Shown here: positions 1 to 8,666 of the stretch, piece after piece
How positions within the stretch are numbered: position 1 is the first letter of the stretch
How the letters are laid out: every line of letters starts with the position of its first letter
Assembly (NCBI RefSeq): GCF_946480305.1
Contig: NZ_CAMLJQ010000049.1
Coordinates: forward strand, 1-32,541
Source of the DNA: an uncultured Caldimonas sp.
Lineage (GTDB): Bacteria; Pseudomonadota; Gammaproteobacteria; Burkholderiales; Burkholderiaceae
Direction of reading: 5' to 3'
DNA length: 32,541 nt
Made by a program: the position numbers and the translations under genes
Notes under the pieces: generated by a model
Databases searched by the model: none
What the model was told of the DNA's origin: nothing
The model's input: only the letters and a program-made list of their open reading frames with translations

Positions 1-20
1 TGAACACCAGAACCCCTTGG

Positions 21-50
21 TCGATCAGTTGGCCCAGTCCAACTGATCGA
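21..50. repeat. Perfect 12-bp inverted repeat
   Basis: Arms at 21-32 and 39-50 are perfectly complementary and enclose a six-base loop. No T-run follows on either strand, so this is not a clear intrinsic terminator. It may be the 3' end structure of a gene outside the window or a protein-binding dyad. The rest of 51-137, up to the first gene, shows no feature I can support. Confidence 0.4.
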
Positions 51-137
51 GGGCGCCAGCCGCGCAACCGACCCGCCCGCCCACTCCGCCTCTCGATCCG
101 CGCTACGCTTGACGGCTTTTTCCGTCGTCGAGCCTTC

Positions 138-1535
138 ATGTCCCGTCTCCCCCAATTCCTGGCCGAAAGCCGCGCGCTCGTGCGGCTGGCCACACCCATC
201 GTGCTGTCGCAGGTGGCCTATGTGCTGATGGGCCTGACCGACACGGTGATGGCCGGCCATGCGGGCGCGTCGGAGCAGGCCATCGTGGGCCTGGGCGTGG
301 CGCTGTGGATGCCGGTGTTCATCGGGCTGATGAGCGTCGTGCAGGCTGTGAGTCCGGTGGTGGCTCACCATTTCGGCGCAGGCGACCACGCCGGCATCGT
401 CTGCGACACCCGTGAAGGCGTCTGGCTCGCGGCTTTCGGTGGCCTGCTGCCGTTTGCGCTGCTGCCGTTCGTGCAGCCGTTGTTGATCGCAGCCGGCGTG
501 GACGCCCAACTCTCCGCAGGCACCGCCTGGTACCTGTGGGGCGTGGCGATGGGCTTGCCGGCGGCACTCGTGTTCCGCGCCATCGCCTTCTATTCGGCCA
601 GCATCAACCGGCCGAAGCCGCTGATGGTGCTGGCCTTCGTCGGCCTGGCGGTGAACACCTTCCTCAACTGGGTGTTGATCTACGGCCACTTCGGTTTTCC
701 GGCCATGGGTGGTGCCGGGTGCGGCTGGGCGACGGGCATCAGCATGTGGGTCGGCCTGATCGGGCTGCTCGTCTGGACGGCCCGAGCACCGGCCTACAAG
801 CCCTACTACCTGTACCACGGCTGGGCCTGGCCCACGTGGCGCGGCCAGAGACGCCTGCTGCGCATCGGCCTGCCGATGGGAGGCGCGGGCCTGGCGGAAG
901 TGGCAGCCTTCTCCAGCATTGCAGTGCTCGTGGGCCGCTTCGGTGCCGTGCAGATCGCAGCGCACCAGGTGGCGCTGAACTTCTCGGCGCTGATCTTCAT
1001 GCTGCCGATGGGCTTGTCGTCGGCCCTGTCGATCCGGGTGGGGCAAAGCCTGGGGGCGGGCGAGCCGGCGCGGGCGCGGTTCATCGCCTGGACGGGTGTC
1101 GGCCTCGGCCTGCTCATCGCCGCATGCGCGATCGCGCCGATCATCCTGGGGCGGCACGTGATCACGGAGTTGTACAGCAGCGATGCTGCCGTGCGCAGCC
1201 TGGCCGCCTCGCTGATGCTGTTCGCGGCCTTCTGGCAGTTCTTCGACGCCACCCAGGTGTGCGCGATCGGCGCGCTGCGCGGCTACAAGGTGACGCTGTC
1301 GCCGATGCTGATGATGCTGTTCGCGTTCTGGGTGGTCGGCATCCCGTTCGGTGCCTGGTTGGGTTATGTCGGCCTGCCGGGCGGCGAGCCGATGAAGGTG
1401 CACGGCTTCTGGATCGGCCTGGTCGCGGGGCTGGTGCTCGTGTCGATCGCGCTGAGCCTCGCGTTGCGTACCGTCTCGCGCGTGGCGATCGAGGAGCGGC
1501 GCGGGGCATCGGCACAGGGCGCGGTCGCGGCGTGA
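138..1535 (+). CDS. MATE family multidrug efflux transporter
   Basis: This 465-residue polytopic inner-membrane protein has the usual size and about twelve hydrophobic segments of the MATE (NorM/DinF-like) family, which exports cationic drugs and metabolites in exchange for Na+ or H+. The N-terminal part matches the family pattern: LATPIVLSQVAYVLMGLTD at about residues 17-35, followed by a motif with VMAGHAG, and the second half repeats the fold around LRIGLPMGGAGLAEVAAFS. The start at 138 leaves the first helix complete; no strong Shine-Dalgarno sequence is visible. The gene ends 63 bases before pabBC on the same strand, so co-transcription is possible but functionally unexplained. The substrate cannot be told from sequence. 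Confidence 0.9.
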   Translation: MSRLPQFLAESRALVRLATPIVLSQVAYVLMGLTDTVMAGHAGASEQAIVGLGVALWMPVFIGLMSVVQAVSPVVAHHFGAGDHAGIVCDTREGVWLAAFGGLLPFALLPFVQPLLIAAGVDAQLSAGTAWYLWGVAMGLPAALVFRAIAFYSASINRPKPLMVLAFVGLAVNTFLNWVLIYGHFGFPAMGGAGCGWATGISMWVGLIGLLVWTARAPAYKPYYLYHGWAWPTWRGQRRLLRIGLPMGGAGLAEVAAFSSIAVLVGRFGAVQIAAHQVALNFSALIFMLPMGLSSALSIRVGQSLGAGEPARARFIAWTGVGLGLLIAACAIAPIILGRHVITELYSSDAAVRSLAASLMLFAAFWQFFDATQVCAIGALRGYKVTLSPMLMMLFAFWVVGIPFGAWLGYVGLPGGEPMKVHGFWIGLVAGLVLVSIALSLALRTVSRVAIEERRGASAQGAVAA

Positions 1536-1598
1536 GCCCCGTTTCGCAGAGGTAGACTGCCCGGCCCGTTCGACCTCTCACGCTGTACGCTGCCTGCC

Positions 1599-3350
1599 AT
1601 GTCGCGACCCACCGCGCTGATCGACTTCATCGATCCCCACGAATCCGCCGAGCGCCTGCGCCTCGCGTTCGGTGAGCCGCGCGAGGTGTGGGAGGTTCGG
1701 GCTGCTGCCGAGGTGCCCGCGGTGCTCGATGCGGTCGAGTCGGCCGCGCGTGCGGGACGGTGGTGCATCGGCTTCGTTGCGTACGAGGCGGCGCCTGCAT
1801 TCGATACGGCGTTCGAGGTGCACCCCTCCGCCGGACCTCTGGCCTGGTTCGCGGCCTACGACGAAGCGGGCGAGTGGCCGGAAGAACCACCGGCCGCGTA
1901 TGGGCCTTTGCAATGGCGATCCAGCCTCGCGCGGGACGGCTTCAGGGCGGGCGTCGATACCATCCACCGCGCCATCACCGATGGCGAGGTCTACCAGATC
2001 AACTACACCGCCCCGCTGCACGGCGCTTTCAGCGGCGACCCCCAAGCGCTGTTCCGTGCACTGCACCGTGCCCAGCCCGAGGGCTACGCCGCGTACATCG
2101 ACACAGGGAGCGCGCACGTGCTCTCGGTGTCGCCTGAGCTCTTCTTCGACTGGCGCGAAGGCCGATTGCTGTCCCGACCCATGAAGGGCACCGCGAAGCG
2201 GGGGGCCACGCCAGGGGAAGACGCGGCCCTGGCGCATGCCTTGCGCTCCACCGAGAAGGAGCGCGCCGAGAACCTGATGATCGTGGACCTGATCCGCAAC
2301 GACCTGTCGCGCGTGGCCGAACCGTTCTCGGTGCGCGTGCCGCGCCTGTTCCACACGCAGGCGCTGCCGACGGTGTGGCAGATGACGTCGGACGTCGAGG
2401 CCCGGACACGCGCCGACACCCGGCTGCGCGACGTGTTCGGGGCGCTGTTCCCGTGCGGTTCCGTCACGGGCGCGCCGAAGGTCCGAGCGATGCACTGGAT
2501 CCGCCGGCTCGAAGCGCAGCCGCGCGGCGTCTACTGCGGCGCGGTGGGGCTCGTGCGGCCCGGCGGTGCCGCGACCTTCAACGTGGCGATCCGTACCGTG
2601 GTGCTGGAAGGAGAGCGCGCCACCTGCGGCATCGGCAGCGGCATCACCGCAGACGCCCACGAAGCGGGCGAGTGGGCCGAGTGGGCCGGCAAGCGCGCGT
2701 TTCTGGAGATCGCCAGCGTGCCCTTTCAGCTGCTGGAGACGCTGCGGCTCGAGGACGGTGTGTTTCCGGCGGCAAGGCAGCACCTGGCTCGCATGCGGGA
2801 GGCTGCGGAGCACTTCGGCTATGCCTGGAGCCACGACCGCGTGCAGGCAGTGCTGGAACAGCTCGCCGCAGCCCATCCGCAGGGCCGCTGGCGTGTGCGG
2901 CTGCTGCTCGATGTCGGCGGCCAGGTGACGGCCGAGGCACACGCCTTGCCCCACACGCCGGCACGCGTGCGGGTGCAGCTCGCCCGCGCTCCGGTGGAAG
3001 CACCGGCACCGGATTTCCTGCGCTTCAAGACGACGCGCCGCGAGCACTACGACGTGCACGGGCCGACAGACCCGGCCTTCTTCGACACGCTGCTATGGAA
3101 TGCCGCTGGCGAGATCACCGAGTTCACGCGCGGCAATGTGGCCGTGTGCCTCGACGGCCGGTGGGTCACACCTCCGCTGCAAAGCGGGCTGTTGCCGGGC
3201 GTGGCACGCAGCGAGGCCCTGCGGGCAGGGCGCATCGTCGAGCAGGTCGTGCGCGTCGACGATCTCGCGCGCGCCACAGGCCTGGCCTTCCTCAACAGCC
3301 TGCGCGGCTGGATCGACGCCGACCTGCACCGCGAACACGCCCGGCCGTGA
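1599..3350 (+). CDS. pabBC: Aminodeoxychorismate synthase component I fused to 4-amino-4-deoxychorismate lyase (PabB-PabC)
   Basis: A 583-residue cytosolic bifunctional enzyme of the folate pathway. Residues 1 to about 350 are a chorismate-binding PabB/TrpE-type domain with the motifs RPMKGTAKRG, ENLMIVDLIRNDLSRV, CGSVTGAPKVRAM and GVYCGAVG. This half aminates chorismate to aminodeoxychorismate with a PabA glutaminase partner. From about residue 370 there is a fold-type IV PLP domain like PabC, with a candidate Schiff-base lysine in FKTTRREHYD and the end motif PPLQSGLLPGVAR; it would release pyruvate to give 4-aminobenzoate. No pabA is in the window. The start at 1599 has no obvious ribosome binding site. 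Fused PabBC proteins are common in beta- and gammaproteobacteria, so the fusion is not odd. Confidence 0.92.
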   Translation: MSRPTALIDFIDPHESAERLRLAFGEPREVWEVRAAAEVPAVLDAVESAARAGRWCIGFVAYEAAPAFDTAFEVHPSAGPLAWFAAYDEAGEWPEEPPAAYGPLQWRSSLARDGFRAGVDTIHRAITDGEVYQINYTAPLHGAFSGDPQALFRALHRAQPEGYAAYIDTGSAHVLSVSPELFFDWREGRLLSRPMKGTAKRGATPGEDAALAHALRSTEKERAENLMIVDLIRNDLSRVAEPFSVRVPRLFHTQALPTVWQMTSDVEARTRADTRLRDVFGALFPCGSVTGAPKVRAMHWIRRLEAQPRGVYCGAVGLVRPGGAATFNVAIRTVVLEGERATCGIGSGITADAHEAGEWAEWAGKRAFLEIASVPFQLLETLRLEDGVFPAARQHLARMREAAEHFGYAWSHDRVQAVLEQLAAAHPQGRWRVRLLLDVGGQVTAEAHALPHTPARVRVQLARAPVEAPAPDFLRFKTTRREHYDVHGPTDPAFFDTLLWNAAGEITEFTRGNVAVCLDGRWVTPPLQSGLLPGVARSEALRAGRIVEQVVRVDDLARATGLAFLNSLRGWIDADLHREHARP

Positions 3351-3384
3351 AAAAGCCCGCAAGGCGTGCGCCATTGCGGGCTTT
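3351..3384 (-). terminator. Intrinsic terminator for the cytochrome c gene
   Basis: Perfect 11-bp arms at 3352-3362 and 3374-3384 (AAAGCCCGCAA and its complement) lie 20 bases past the cytochrome stop codon. On the minus strand the stem runs straight into a five-base T run. The structure abuts the pabBC stop and may also stop that transcript, though the plus-strand T run is short. Confidence 0.8.
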
Positions 3385-3404
3385 CGGAGCGTAGGGCGAT
3401 CAGA

Positions 3405-3713
3405 TCACTTCTGCGTCAGGATCCACTGCACCAGGGTCTTGGCTTCGGCTTCCGTGACCTGTGCGTTGGCGGGCATCGGCACCGGGCCCCAGACACCCGA
3501 GCCACCCTTGATGACCTTCTGGGCCAGCTTGTCGACCGCGTCCTTCTGGCCGGCGTACTTGGCGGCCACGTCCTTGTAGGAGGGGCCGACCAGCTTCTTG
3601 TCGACGGCGTGGCAGGCCATGCAGTTCTTCTGCTGGGCCAGTTGCTGGTTCGCAAGCGCCGGGGTCGCGGCGACGGCGCCGAGGGCTGCGGCGAGAGCGA
3701 TGGCGTATTTCAT
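3405..3713 (-). CDS. Small class I cytochrome c (c551/c552 type)
   Basis: A 102-residue periplasmic electron carrier. Residues 1-21 are a Sec signal peptide ending in TPALA. The mature part has the haem c attachment motif C31-M-A-C34-H35 and a downstream methionine ligand in PVPMPAN (M80), the layout of c551/c552 proteins that carry electrons to terminal oxidases or nitrite reductases. I chose the ATG at 3713 rather than an upstream one at 3761 because it has AAAGGA about five bases before it and gives a clean signal peptide. The gene is monocistronic, diverging from the small Trp-rich gene at 3876 and ended by a strong terminator. The specific partner cannot be told. Confidence 0.9.
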   Translation of the reverse strand: MKYAIALAAALGAVAATPALANQQLAQQKNCMACHAVDKKLVGPSYKDVAAKYAGQKDAVDKLAQKVIKGGSGVWGPVPMPANAQVTEAEAKTLVQWILTQK

Positions 3714-3875
3714 TGCGTCCTTTCGGTCAAAGTGGGGAGGTGGAAGCGCCGACAAGTGCACAACGAGCGCGCTTCCCGGTGGCCTGCTTTGGGCTACATT
3801 TTTGTCAACGCATTCTATGCGTCGCGGTTGACGCGCAGCGGGCCCAAAAGCCCCGGAAACAGCAGGAGAAACGTG
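3714..3875. promoter_or_regulatory. Divergent intergenic region with nested dyad
   Basis: This gap serves the cytochrome gene and the Trp-rich gene. It contains GTCAA-CGCAT at 3804-3813, then TCT, then ATGCG at 3817-3821 and TTGAC at 3828-3832, making a CGCAT/ATGCG dyad flanked by asymmetric GTCAA/TTGAC arms. On the minus strand TAGAAT (3817 to 3812) is a possible -10 box for the cytochrome; no good -35 box pairs with it. Confidence 0.35.
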
Positions 3876-4118
3876 ATGTGGTTCGTGGTCGTCGGCTTGT
3901 TGCTGATCTTGCTCAAATGGCTGGAATTCGGCCCGGTGGCCAGTTGGTCGTGGTGGCTGGTGCTGGCGCCGTTCCCGTGCGCAATGGTGTGGTGGTACTG
4001 GGCTGACGTGTCCGGCTACACGAAGCGCAAGGAGATGGAAAAGATGGAACAGCGCAAGGAAGAGCGGCGCAAGAAGAACGTCGTGGCGCTCGGCCTGCAG
4101 GAGCGCAAGCGCCGCTGA
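3876..4118 (+). CDS. Small Trp-rich membrane protein (TIGR04438-like)
   Basis: An 80-residue protein with eight tryptophans, all within residues 1-42, and two hydrophobic segments (about 1-14 and 22-42), followed by a highly charged Lys/Glu/Arg tail from residue 50 to the end that is probably cytoplasmic and helical. The composition and layout match the small Trp-rich family I know from Betaproteobacteria as TIGR04438; that assignment is from memory. The function is unknown. The ATG at 3876 is preceded by AGGAG at good spacing, which rules out longer upstream starts in the same frame. The gene is followed by a bidirectional terminator shared with ilvD. Confidence 0.8.
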   Translation: MWFVVVGLLLILLKWLEFGPVASWSWWLVLAPFPCAMVWWYWADVSGYTKRKEMEKMEQRKEERRKKNVVALGLQERKRR

Positions 4119-4136
4119 GCTGAGCCATCGCGCACG

Positions 4137-4165
4137 AAAAAGGCGGCCTCGCGGGCCGCCTTTTT
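4137..4165. terminator. Bidirectional intrinsic terminator between the Trp-rich gene and ilvD
   Basis: Arms AAAAAGGCGGCC (4137-4148) and its complement (4154-4165) enclose a five-base loop. Either strand reads a GC-rich stem followed by five T. It sits between the stop at 4118 (plus) and the ilvD stop at 4183 (minus), so it serves both convergent genes. Confidence 0.9.
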
Positions 4166-4182
4166 GCTGGCACGGGGCCGGC

Positions 4183-5862
4183 TTACTCGAACTTGTCGAG
4201 CACGGCGCCTGAGCTGGCGCTCGAGGCGTTGTGCGCGAACTTCGCCAGCACGCCGCGGGTGTAGCGCGGTGCAGGCGCTTTCCAGGCTGCGCGGCGGCGA
4301 GCGATCTCTTCGTCGCTCACGTTGAGCTGCAGCAGCAACTTGTGGGCATCGATCGTGATCGAGTCGCCTTCCTGCACCAGCGCGATGGTGCCGCCAGCAG
4401 CCGCTTCCGGCGCCACGTGGCCGACCACCATGCCCCAGGTGCCGCCCGAGAAGCGGCCGTCGGTGATCAGGCCGACCGATTCGCCCAGCCCCTGGCCGAT
4501 CAGTGCGCCGGTGGGCGCCAGCATTTCCGGCATGCCCGGGCCGCCCTTGGGCCCGAGGTAGCGCAGCACCATCACGTCACCGGCCTTGATCTGCCCGGCC
4601 ATGATGGCGGCCAGAGCCGATTGCTCGTCGTCGAACACGCGCGCCGGGCCGGTGATGACCGGGTTCTTCAGGCCGGTGATCTTGGCGACCGAACCTTCCG
4701 GCGACAGGTTGCCCTTCAGGATGGCCAGGTGGCCCTGCGCGTAGATCGGGTTGGAGACCGGACGGATCACGTCCTGGTCGGCGCGCAGGTCCGGCACGTC
4801 GGCGAGGTTCTCGGCCACGGTCTTGCCGGTGATCGTGATGCAGTCGCCGTGGATGAGGCCGGCCTTGAGCAATTCTTTCATCACGGCGGGAATGCCGCCC
4901 GCGCGGTGCAGATCGATCGCCAGGTATTTGCCGGACGGTTTCAGATCGCACAGCACGGGGATCTTGCGGCGCACGCGTTCGAAGTCGTCGATGGTCCAGT
5001 CGACACCTGCGGCGTGCGCGATGGCCAGGTAGTGCAGCACGGCGTTGGTCGAGCCGCCGGTGGCCATGATGACCGCCACCGCGTTCTCGATCGCCTGCTT
5101 GGTGACGATGTCGCGCGGCTTGAGGTCCTTCTTCACCGCCTCGACGAGCACCGCGGCGGCCTGCTTGACGTTCTCGACGACCTCGTCCTCGACGTTCGCC
5201 ATCGTCGACGAATACGGCAGGCTCATGCCCAGCGCCTCGAACGACGAGCTCATCGTGTTGGCGGTGTACATGCCGCCGCAGGAGCCGGAGCCGGGGATCG
5301 CGCGGCGCTCGATCTCGCAGAAGTCTTCCTCGCTCATCTTGCCGGCCGAGAACTGGCCGACGGCTTCGAACACGCTGACGATGTTGAGGTCCTGCCCCTT
5401 GTACTTGCCGGGCAGGATGGTGCCGCCGTAGACGTAGAGCGCCGGGACGTTGGCGCGCAGCATGCCCATCATGCCGCCCGGCATGTTCTTGTCGCAGCCG
5501 CCGATCACGATGACGCCGTCCATCCACTGGCCGCCGACGCAGGTTTCGACGCAGTCGGAGATCACTTCGCGCGATACCAGGCTGTATTTCATGCCCTCGG
5601 TACCCATCGCCATGCCGTCGCTGATGGTCGGGGTGCCGAAGATCTGGGGGTTGGCTCCGGCCGCCTTCAGACCTTCGACCGCAGCATCGGCCAGCCGCTG
5701 CAGGCCGGAGTTGCAGGGCGTGATGGTCGAGTGGCCGTTGGCGACGCCGATCATCGGCTTGGAGAAATCGTCCTCCTTGTAGCCCATGCCGTAGTACATG
5801 CTGCGGTTCGGTGCGCGGGCCACGCCTTCGGTGATGTTCTTGGAGCGGCGGTTGTAGCTCAT
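4183..5862 (-). CDS. ilvD: Dihydroxy-acid dehydratase
   Basis: A 559-residue cytosolic iron-sulfur enzyme that dehydrates 2,3-dihydroxy-isovalerate and 2,3-dihydroxy-3-methylvalerate to the 2-keto acids that precede valine and isoleucine. Family signatures are intact: [21 protein letters not shown], and [16 protein letters not shown], which hold the cluster cysteines, and the C-terminal GRFSGGTWG with the likely catalytic serine. The length is normal for the family. The start at 5862 is supported by GAGGAA at suitable spacing and by the conserved N-terminus [13 protein letters not shown]; an open frame extends 35 residues further upstream but into the divergent promoter region. It diverges from a LysR gene, which may regulate it. 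Confidence 0.96.
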   Translation of the reverse strand: MSYNRRSKNITEGVARAPNRSMYYGMGYKEDDFSKPMIGVANGHSTITPCNSGLQRLADAAVEGLKAAGANPQIFGTPTISDGMAMGTEGMKYSLVSREVISDCVETCVGGQWMDGVIVIGGCDKNMPGGMMGMLRANVPALYVYGGTILPGKYKGQDLNIVSVFEAVGQFSAGKMSEEDFCEIERRAIPGSGSCGGMYTANTMSSSFEALGMSLPYSSTMANVEDEVVENVKQAAAVLVEAVKKDLKPRDIVTKQAIENAVAVIMATGGSTNAVLHYLAIAHAAGVDWTIDDFERVRRKIPVLCDLKPSGKYLAIDLHRAGGIPAVMKELLKAGLIHGDCITITGKTVAENLADVPDLRADQDVIRPVSNPIYAQGHLAILKGNLSPEGSVAKITGLKNPVITGPARVFDDEQSALAAIMAGQIKAGDVMVLRYLGPKGGPGMPEMLAPTGALIGQGLGESVGLITDGRFSGGTWGMVVGHVAPEAAAGGTIALVQEGDSITIDAHKLLLQLNVSDEEIARRRAAWKAPAPRYTRGVLAKFAHNASSASSGAVLDKFE

Positions 5863-5966
5863 CGGTTTCCTCGTGGTGCGGATGCGGTGCAGCGGTGGAG
5901 TATGCGCCGCTGCAAACTGGTGTTCAAATATATCTTTTTCGAACAACTCATTCGTTCGGTGTATCA
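5863..5966. promoter_or_regulatory. Divergent ilvD-lysR control region
   Basis: A 104-base gap with a markedly AT-rich core in GC-rich surroundings. TGTTC at 5921-5925 and GAACA at 5941-5945 form a dyad around an AT-rich 15-base centre, and TTCGAA at 5938-5943 is a palindrome within it. LysR-type regulators usually bind such interrupted dyads between themselves and a divergent target, so this is a candidate operator. Exact promoter boxes are not clear. Confidence 0.45.
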
Positions 5967-6881
5967 ATGGAGTTGCGCCAGCTGCGCCAGTTCGTCGCCG
6001 TGGCCGAAGAGTTGCACTTCGGCCGTGCCGCCGCGCGCCTGCACATGACGCAGCCCCCGCTCACGATGGCGATCCGCCAGCTCGAACAGGCGCTGGGCGC
6101 GCAGTTGTTTGCGCGCACACGCCGCTCCGTGGCGTTGACGGCGGCTGGCCAGGCCCTGCTGCCGCATGCCCGGCGCCTGCTCGCCGATGCGGAGCAACTC
6201 GCGCCGATCGTGCGCTCGGCTGCCGCCGGGCAACTCGGCGAGCTGCGGCTGGGGTTCGTGTCGACGGTGGGATACGGCCCGCTGCCGACCTGGCTGAAGG
6301 GCTTTCGGGAGGCCCATCCTGGCGTGGCACTGTCGCTGAAGGAGGCCACGCTGGATGTGCAGCTCGATGCGTTCGCAGCGGGCGAGATCGACGCCGGTTT
6401 CGTGCTGCACGCGCCGGGCGGGGCGCCGGCCGGCTTCCAGGCGCTGCCTGTCATGCGCGAGCCGCTGGTGCTGGCGCTGGCTGGCGACCACCCGCTCGCC
6501 GGTCGCGCGCGTCTGGCGCTGCCCGACGTGCTCGGCGAGCCGTTGGTGATCTTCCCCCGGGCCATCACACCGTCGCTTTATGATGCGGTGCTTTCGCTCT
6601 ACAGCAGCCACCAGGCCGCACCGCAGATCGCGCAGGAAGCGATCCAGATGCAGACCATCGTCAACCTCGTTTCAGCCGGCATGGGTGTGGCGTGGGTGCC
6701 CGAGTCCGTGACACGCTTGCAGCGCCCGGGCGTGGTCTACCGGCCACTGCCTGCCAGCGGCCTGGCCTGCGAGACCAGTCTCATCTGGCCGCTGCGGCAC
6801 AGTCCGGTGGTCGATCGCTTCATCGACCACGTGCGAGCCGGCCCGCGGGCAGCGCATGCTGGTCAACAAAACAACTCGTGA
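5967..6881 (+). CDS. LysR-type transcriptional regulator
   Basis: A 304-residue DNA-binding regulator of normal LysR length. Residues 1-60 are the winged helix-turn-helix ([19 protein letters not shown], then [20 protein letters not shown]), and about 90-295 are the periplasmic-binding-protein-like effector domain, beginning with [18 protein letters not shown]. The N-terminus most resembles the BenM/CatR/AlsR branch. The ATG at 5967 was chosen because it begins the conserved HTH; the open frame extends 24 residues further up into the operator region. It diverges from ilvD and ends 11 bases before lgt. Control of ilvD is a reasonable guess from position; the effector is unknown. Confidence 0.92.
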   Translation: MELRQLRQFVAVAEELHFGRAAARLHMTQPPLTMAIRQLEQALGAQLFARTRRSVALTAAGQALLPHARRLLADAEQLAPIVRSAAAGQLGELRLGFVSTVGYGPLPTWLKGFREAHPGVALSLKEATLDVQLDAFAAGEIDAGFVLHAPGGAPAGFQALPVMREPLVLALAGDHPLAGRARLALPDVLGEPLVIFPRAITPSLYDAVLSLYSSHQAAPQIAQEAIQMQTIVNLVSAGMGVAWVPESVTRLQRPGVVYRPLPASGLACETSLIWPLRHSPVVDRFIDHVRAGPRAAHAGQQNNS

Positions 6882-6892
6882 GGACTCCGCCG

Positions 6893-7711
6893 ATGCTCGT
6901 GCATCCCCAGTTCGATCCCGTCGCCCTGCAGCTTGGCCCGTTGGCCATCCACTGGTACGGGCTCACCTATCTCGTCGCCTTCGGCCTGTTTCTGTGGCTC
7001 GCCGCGTTGCGCGTGAAGCAGCCGCAGTTCGCGCAGGCGGGCTGGACGCGGCGTGACGTCGAAGACCTGCTGTTCTATGGCGTGCTCGGCGTGGTGATCG
7101 GCGGGCGACTCGGCTACGCGCTGTTCTACAAGCCGGGCTACTACCTTGCGCACCCGCTGGAGGTGTTTTTCGTCTGGAAAGGCGGCATGGCCTTCCATGG
7201 CGGGCTGCTCGGCGTGCTGGCGGCGATGGCCTTGTTCGCGCGCAGTCGCGGGCGCCGCTTCTTCGAGGTGACCGACCTCATTGCGCCGTGCGTGCCCACC
7301 GGCCTGGCCTCGGGGCGCATCGGCAACTTCATCAACGGCGAACTGTGGGGCCGCGCTGCGGACCCGAACCTGCCGTGGGCGATGGTGTATCCGCAATCGG
7401 GCAGCGAGATTCCCCGCCATCCGTCGCCGCTGTACCAGTTCGCGTTGGAAGGGATGCTGCTGTTCGTGCTGCTTTGGCTCTACGCGCGCAAGCCACGAGC
7501 CACGGGGCAGGTGTCGGGCGCCTTCCTGTTCGGCTACGGGGTGTTCCGTTTCGTCGCCGAGTACTTCCGTGAACCGGACGACTTTCTCGGCCTGCTCGCG
7601 CTCAACATGAGCATGGGCCAGTGGCTGTGCATCCCGATGATCGCGGCCGGCGCACTGCTGTGGTGGTGGTCGGGTCGCCGACCCGTCGCCGTGCCCCAGG
7701 TCAGGGCGTAG
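6893..7711 (+). CDS. lgt: Prolipoprotein diacylglyceryl transferase
   Basis: A 272-residue inner-membrane enzyme that transfers diacylglycerol from phosphatidylglycerol to the lipobox cysteine of prolipoproteins, the first step in lipoprotein maturation. Signatures seen: IHWYGLTYL near the N-terminus, [26 protein letters not shown], the Lgt hallmark [14 protein letters not shown], and [12 protein letters not shown]. About seven membrane segments fit the known topology. The ATG at 6893 follows GAGGA, which overlaps the end of the LysR gene, so the two are probably co-transcribed. A placement beside ilvD and a LysR gene is one I recall from other Burkholderiales. Confidence 0.95.
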   Translation: MLVHPQFDPVALQLGPLAIHWYGLTYLVAFGLFLWLAALRVKQPQFAQAGWTRRDVEDLLFYGVLGVVIGGRLGYALFYKPGYYLAHPLEVFFVWKGGMAFHGGLLGVLAAMALFARSRGRRFFEVTDLIAPCVPTGLASGRIGNFINGELWGRAADPNLPWAMVYPQSGSEIPRHPSPLYQFALEGMLLFVLLWLYARKPRATGQVSGAFLFGYGVFRFVAEYFREPDDFLGLLALNMSMGQWLCIPMIAAGALLWWWSGRRPVAVPQVRA

Positions 7712-7719
7712 CTGCACAA

Positions 7720-7753
7720 AAAGAGAGGTCTTTGCGCGGCAAGCGCAAAGACC
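7720..7753 (-). terminator. Intrinsic terminator of the ntrABD operon
   Basis: An 11-bp perfect stem (GGTCTTTGCGC at 7727-7737 with its complement at 7743-7753, loop GGCAA or TTGCC) is followed on the minus strand by TCTCTTTTTG. It lies about 100 bases past the ATPase stop codon at 7852. On the plus strand, after lgt, it lacks a T run. The rest of 7754-7851 shows nothing I can support. Confidence 0.75.
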
Positions 7754-7851
7754 CTGGAAGAGGGCGTGGAGCCCTGAGGAGATAAGGAGCAATCGCCGAC
7801 TGGCGCACCGAGCTTCGAGCAAGGGCTGTGCCAGAGAGCGGGCCTCGCACC

Positions 7852-8655
7852 TCAGGCGGCCATCTTCTCGACGTGCCCGTGACGCGTGTAGAGGAAGTCC
7901 AGCACCTCCTTGCGGCACGCGGTGTAGCGCGGGTCTTCCGCCAACGCGACCCGGTCCCGCGGGCGGGGCAGGTCCACCGGCAGGATCTGGCCGATCGTGG
8001 CGGCCGGGCCGTTGGTCATCATCACGATGCGGTCGGACAACAGCACCGCCTCGTCGACATCGTGCGTGACCATCACCACCGTGCTCTGCGTGCGTGCGAC
8101 GATCTTCAGCAGCTCGTCCTGCAGGTGGGCGCGCGTCAGCGCATCCAGCGCACCGAACGGCTCGTCCATCAGCAGCACCTTCGGCTCCATCGCCAGGGCG
8201 CGGGCGATGCCCACGCGCTGCTTCATGCCGCCGGAGATCTCGTGCGGGCGCTTGGCGAGCGCATGGCCCATGCCGACCAGTTCCAGGGCCGCCTGCGTGC
8301 GGGCCTTCAGCTGCGCCTTGCTCTCCTTCGCACCAAAAACCCGTTCCACCGCGAGGTGGACGTTCTCGAAGCAGGTCAGCCACGGCAGCAGCGAGTGGTT
8401 CTGGAACACCACCGCCCGCTCGGGGCCGGGAGCGTTGATCTCGCGGTTGTCGCACAGCAGCACGCCCTGCGTGGGCGTCAGCAGCCCGGCGATCAGGTTC
8501 AACAGCGTCGACTTGCCGCAGCCCGAGTGACCGATCAGCGTGATGAACTCCCCCTTCTCGACGATGAGGTGGATGTCGCGCAAGGCATGGAAGCGGCCCT
8601 TCCGGGTGTGGAACACCATCTCGGCGTTCTGGACTTCGATGAAGTGTCGGTTCAT
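7852..8655 (-). CDS. ntrD: Nitrate/nitrite-type ABC transporter ATP-binding protein (NtrD/NasD-like)
   Basis: A 267-residue ATPase on the inner face of the membrane. It has Walker A GHSGCGKST (about residue 42-50), the signature ISGGMKQRVGIARAL, Walker B KVLLMDEPFGALD, and the H-loop VVMVTHDVDEAV. The C-terminal stretch (GPAATIGQILPVDLPRPRDR) is typical of the nitrate/taurine/bicarbonate branch, NrtD or CmpD. It has a single nucleotide-binding domain and no fused substrate-sensing domain as in NrtC. The ATG at 8655 has AAGGAG six bases upstream, overlapping the 11-base gap after the permease gene, so it is the last gene of the ntrABD unit. Assignment to nitrate rests on the neighbours and leader; other anions cannot be excluded. 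Confidence 0.9.
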   Translation of the reverse strand: MNRHFIEVQNAEMVFHTRKGRFHALRDIHLIVEKGEFITLIGHSGCGKSTLLNLIAGLLTPTQGVLLCDNREINAPGPERAVVFQNHSLLPWLTCFENVHLAVERVFGAKESKAQLKARTQAALELVGMGHALAKRPHEISGGMKQRVGIARALAMEPKVLLMDEPFGALDALTRAHLQDELLKIVARTQSTVVMVTHDVDEAVLLSDRIVMMTNGPAATIGQILPVDLPRPRDRVALAEDPRYTACRKEVLDFLYTRHGHVEKMAA

Positions 8656-8666
8656 GGGGGGCTCCT

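Noticed and set aside
7720..7753. Terminator for lgt
   Set aside because: The hairpin is right after lgt, but only the minus strand has the T run, so I assign it to the ntrABD operon.
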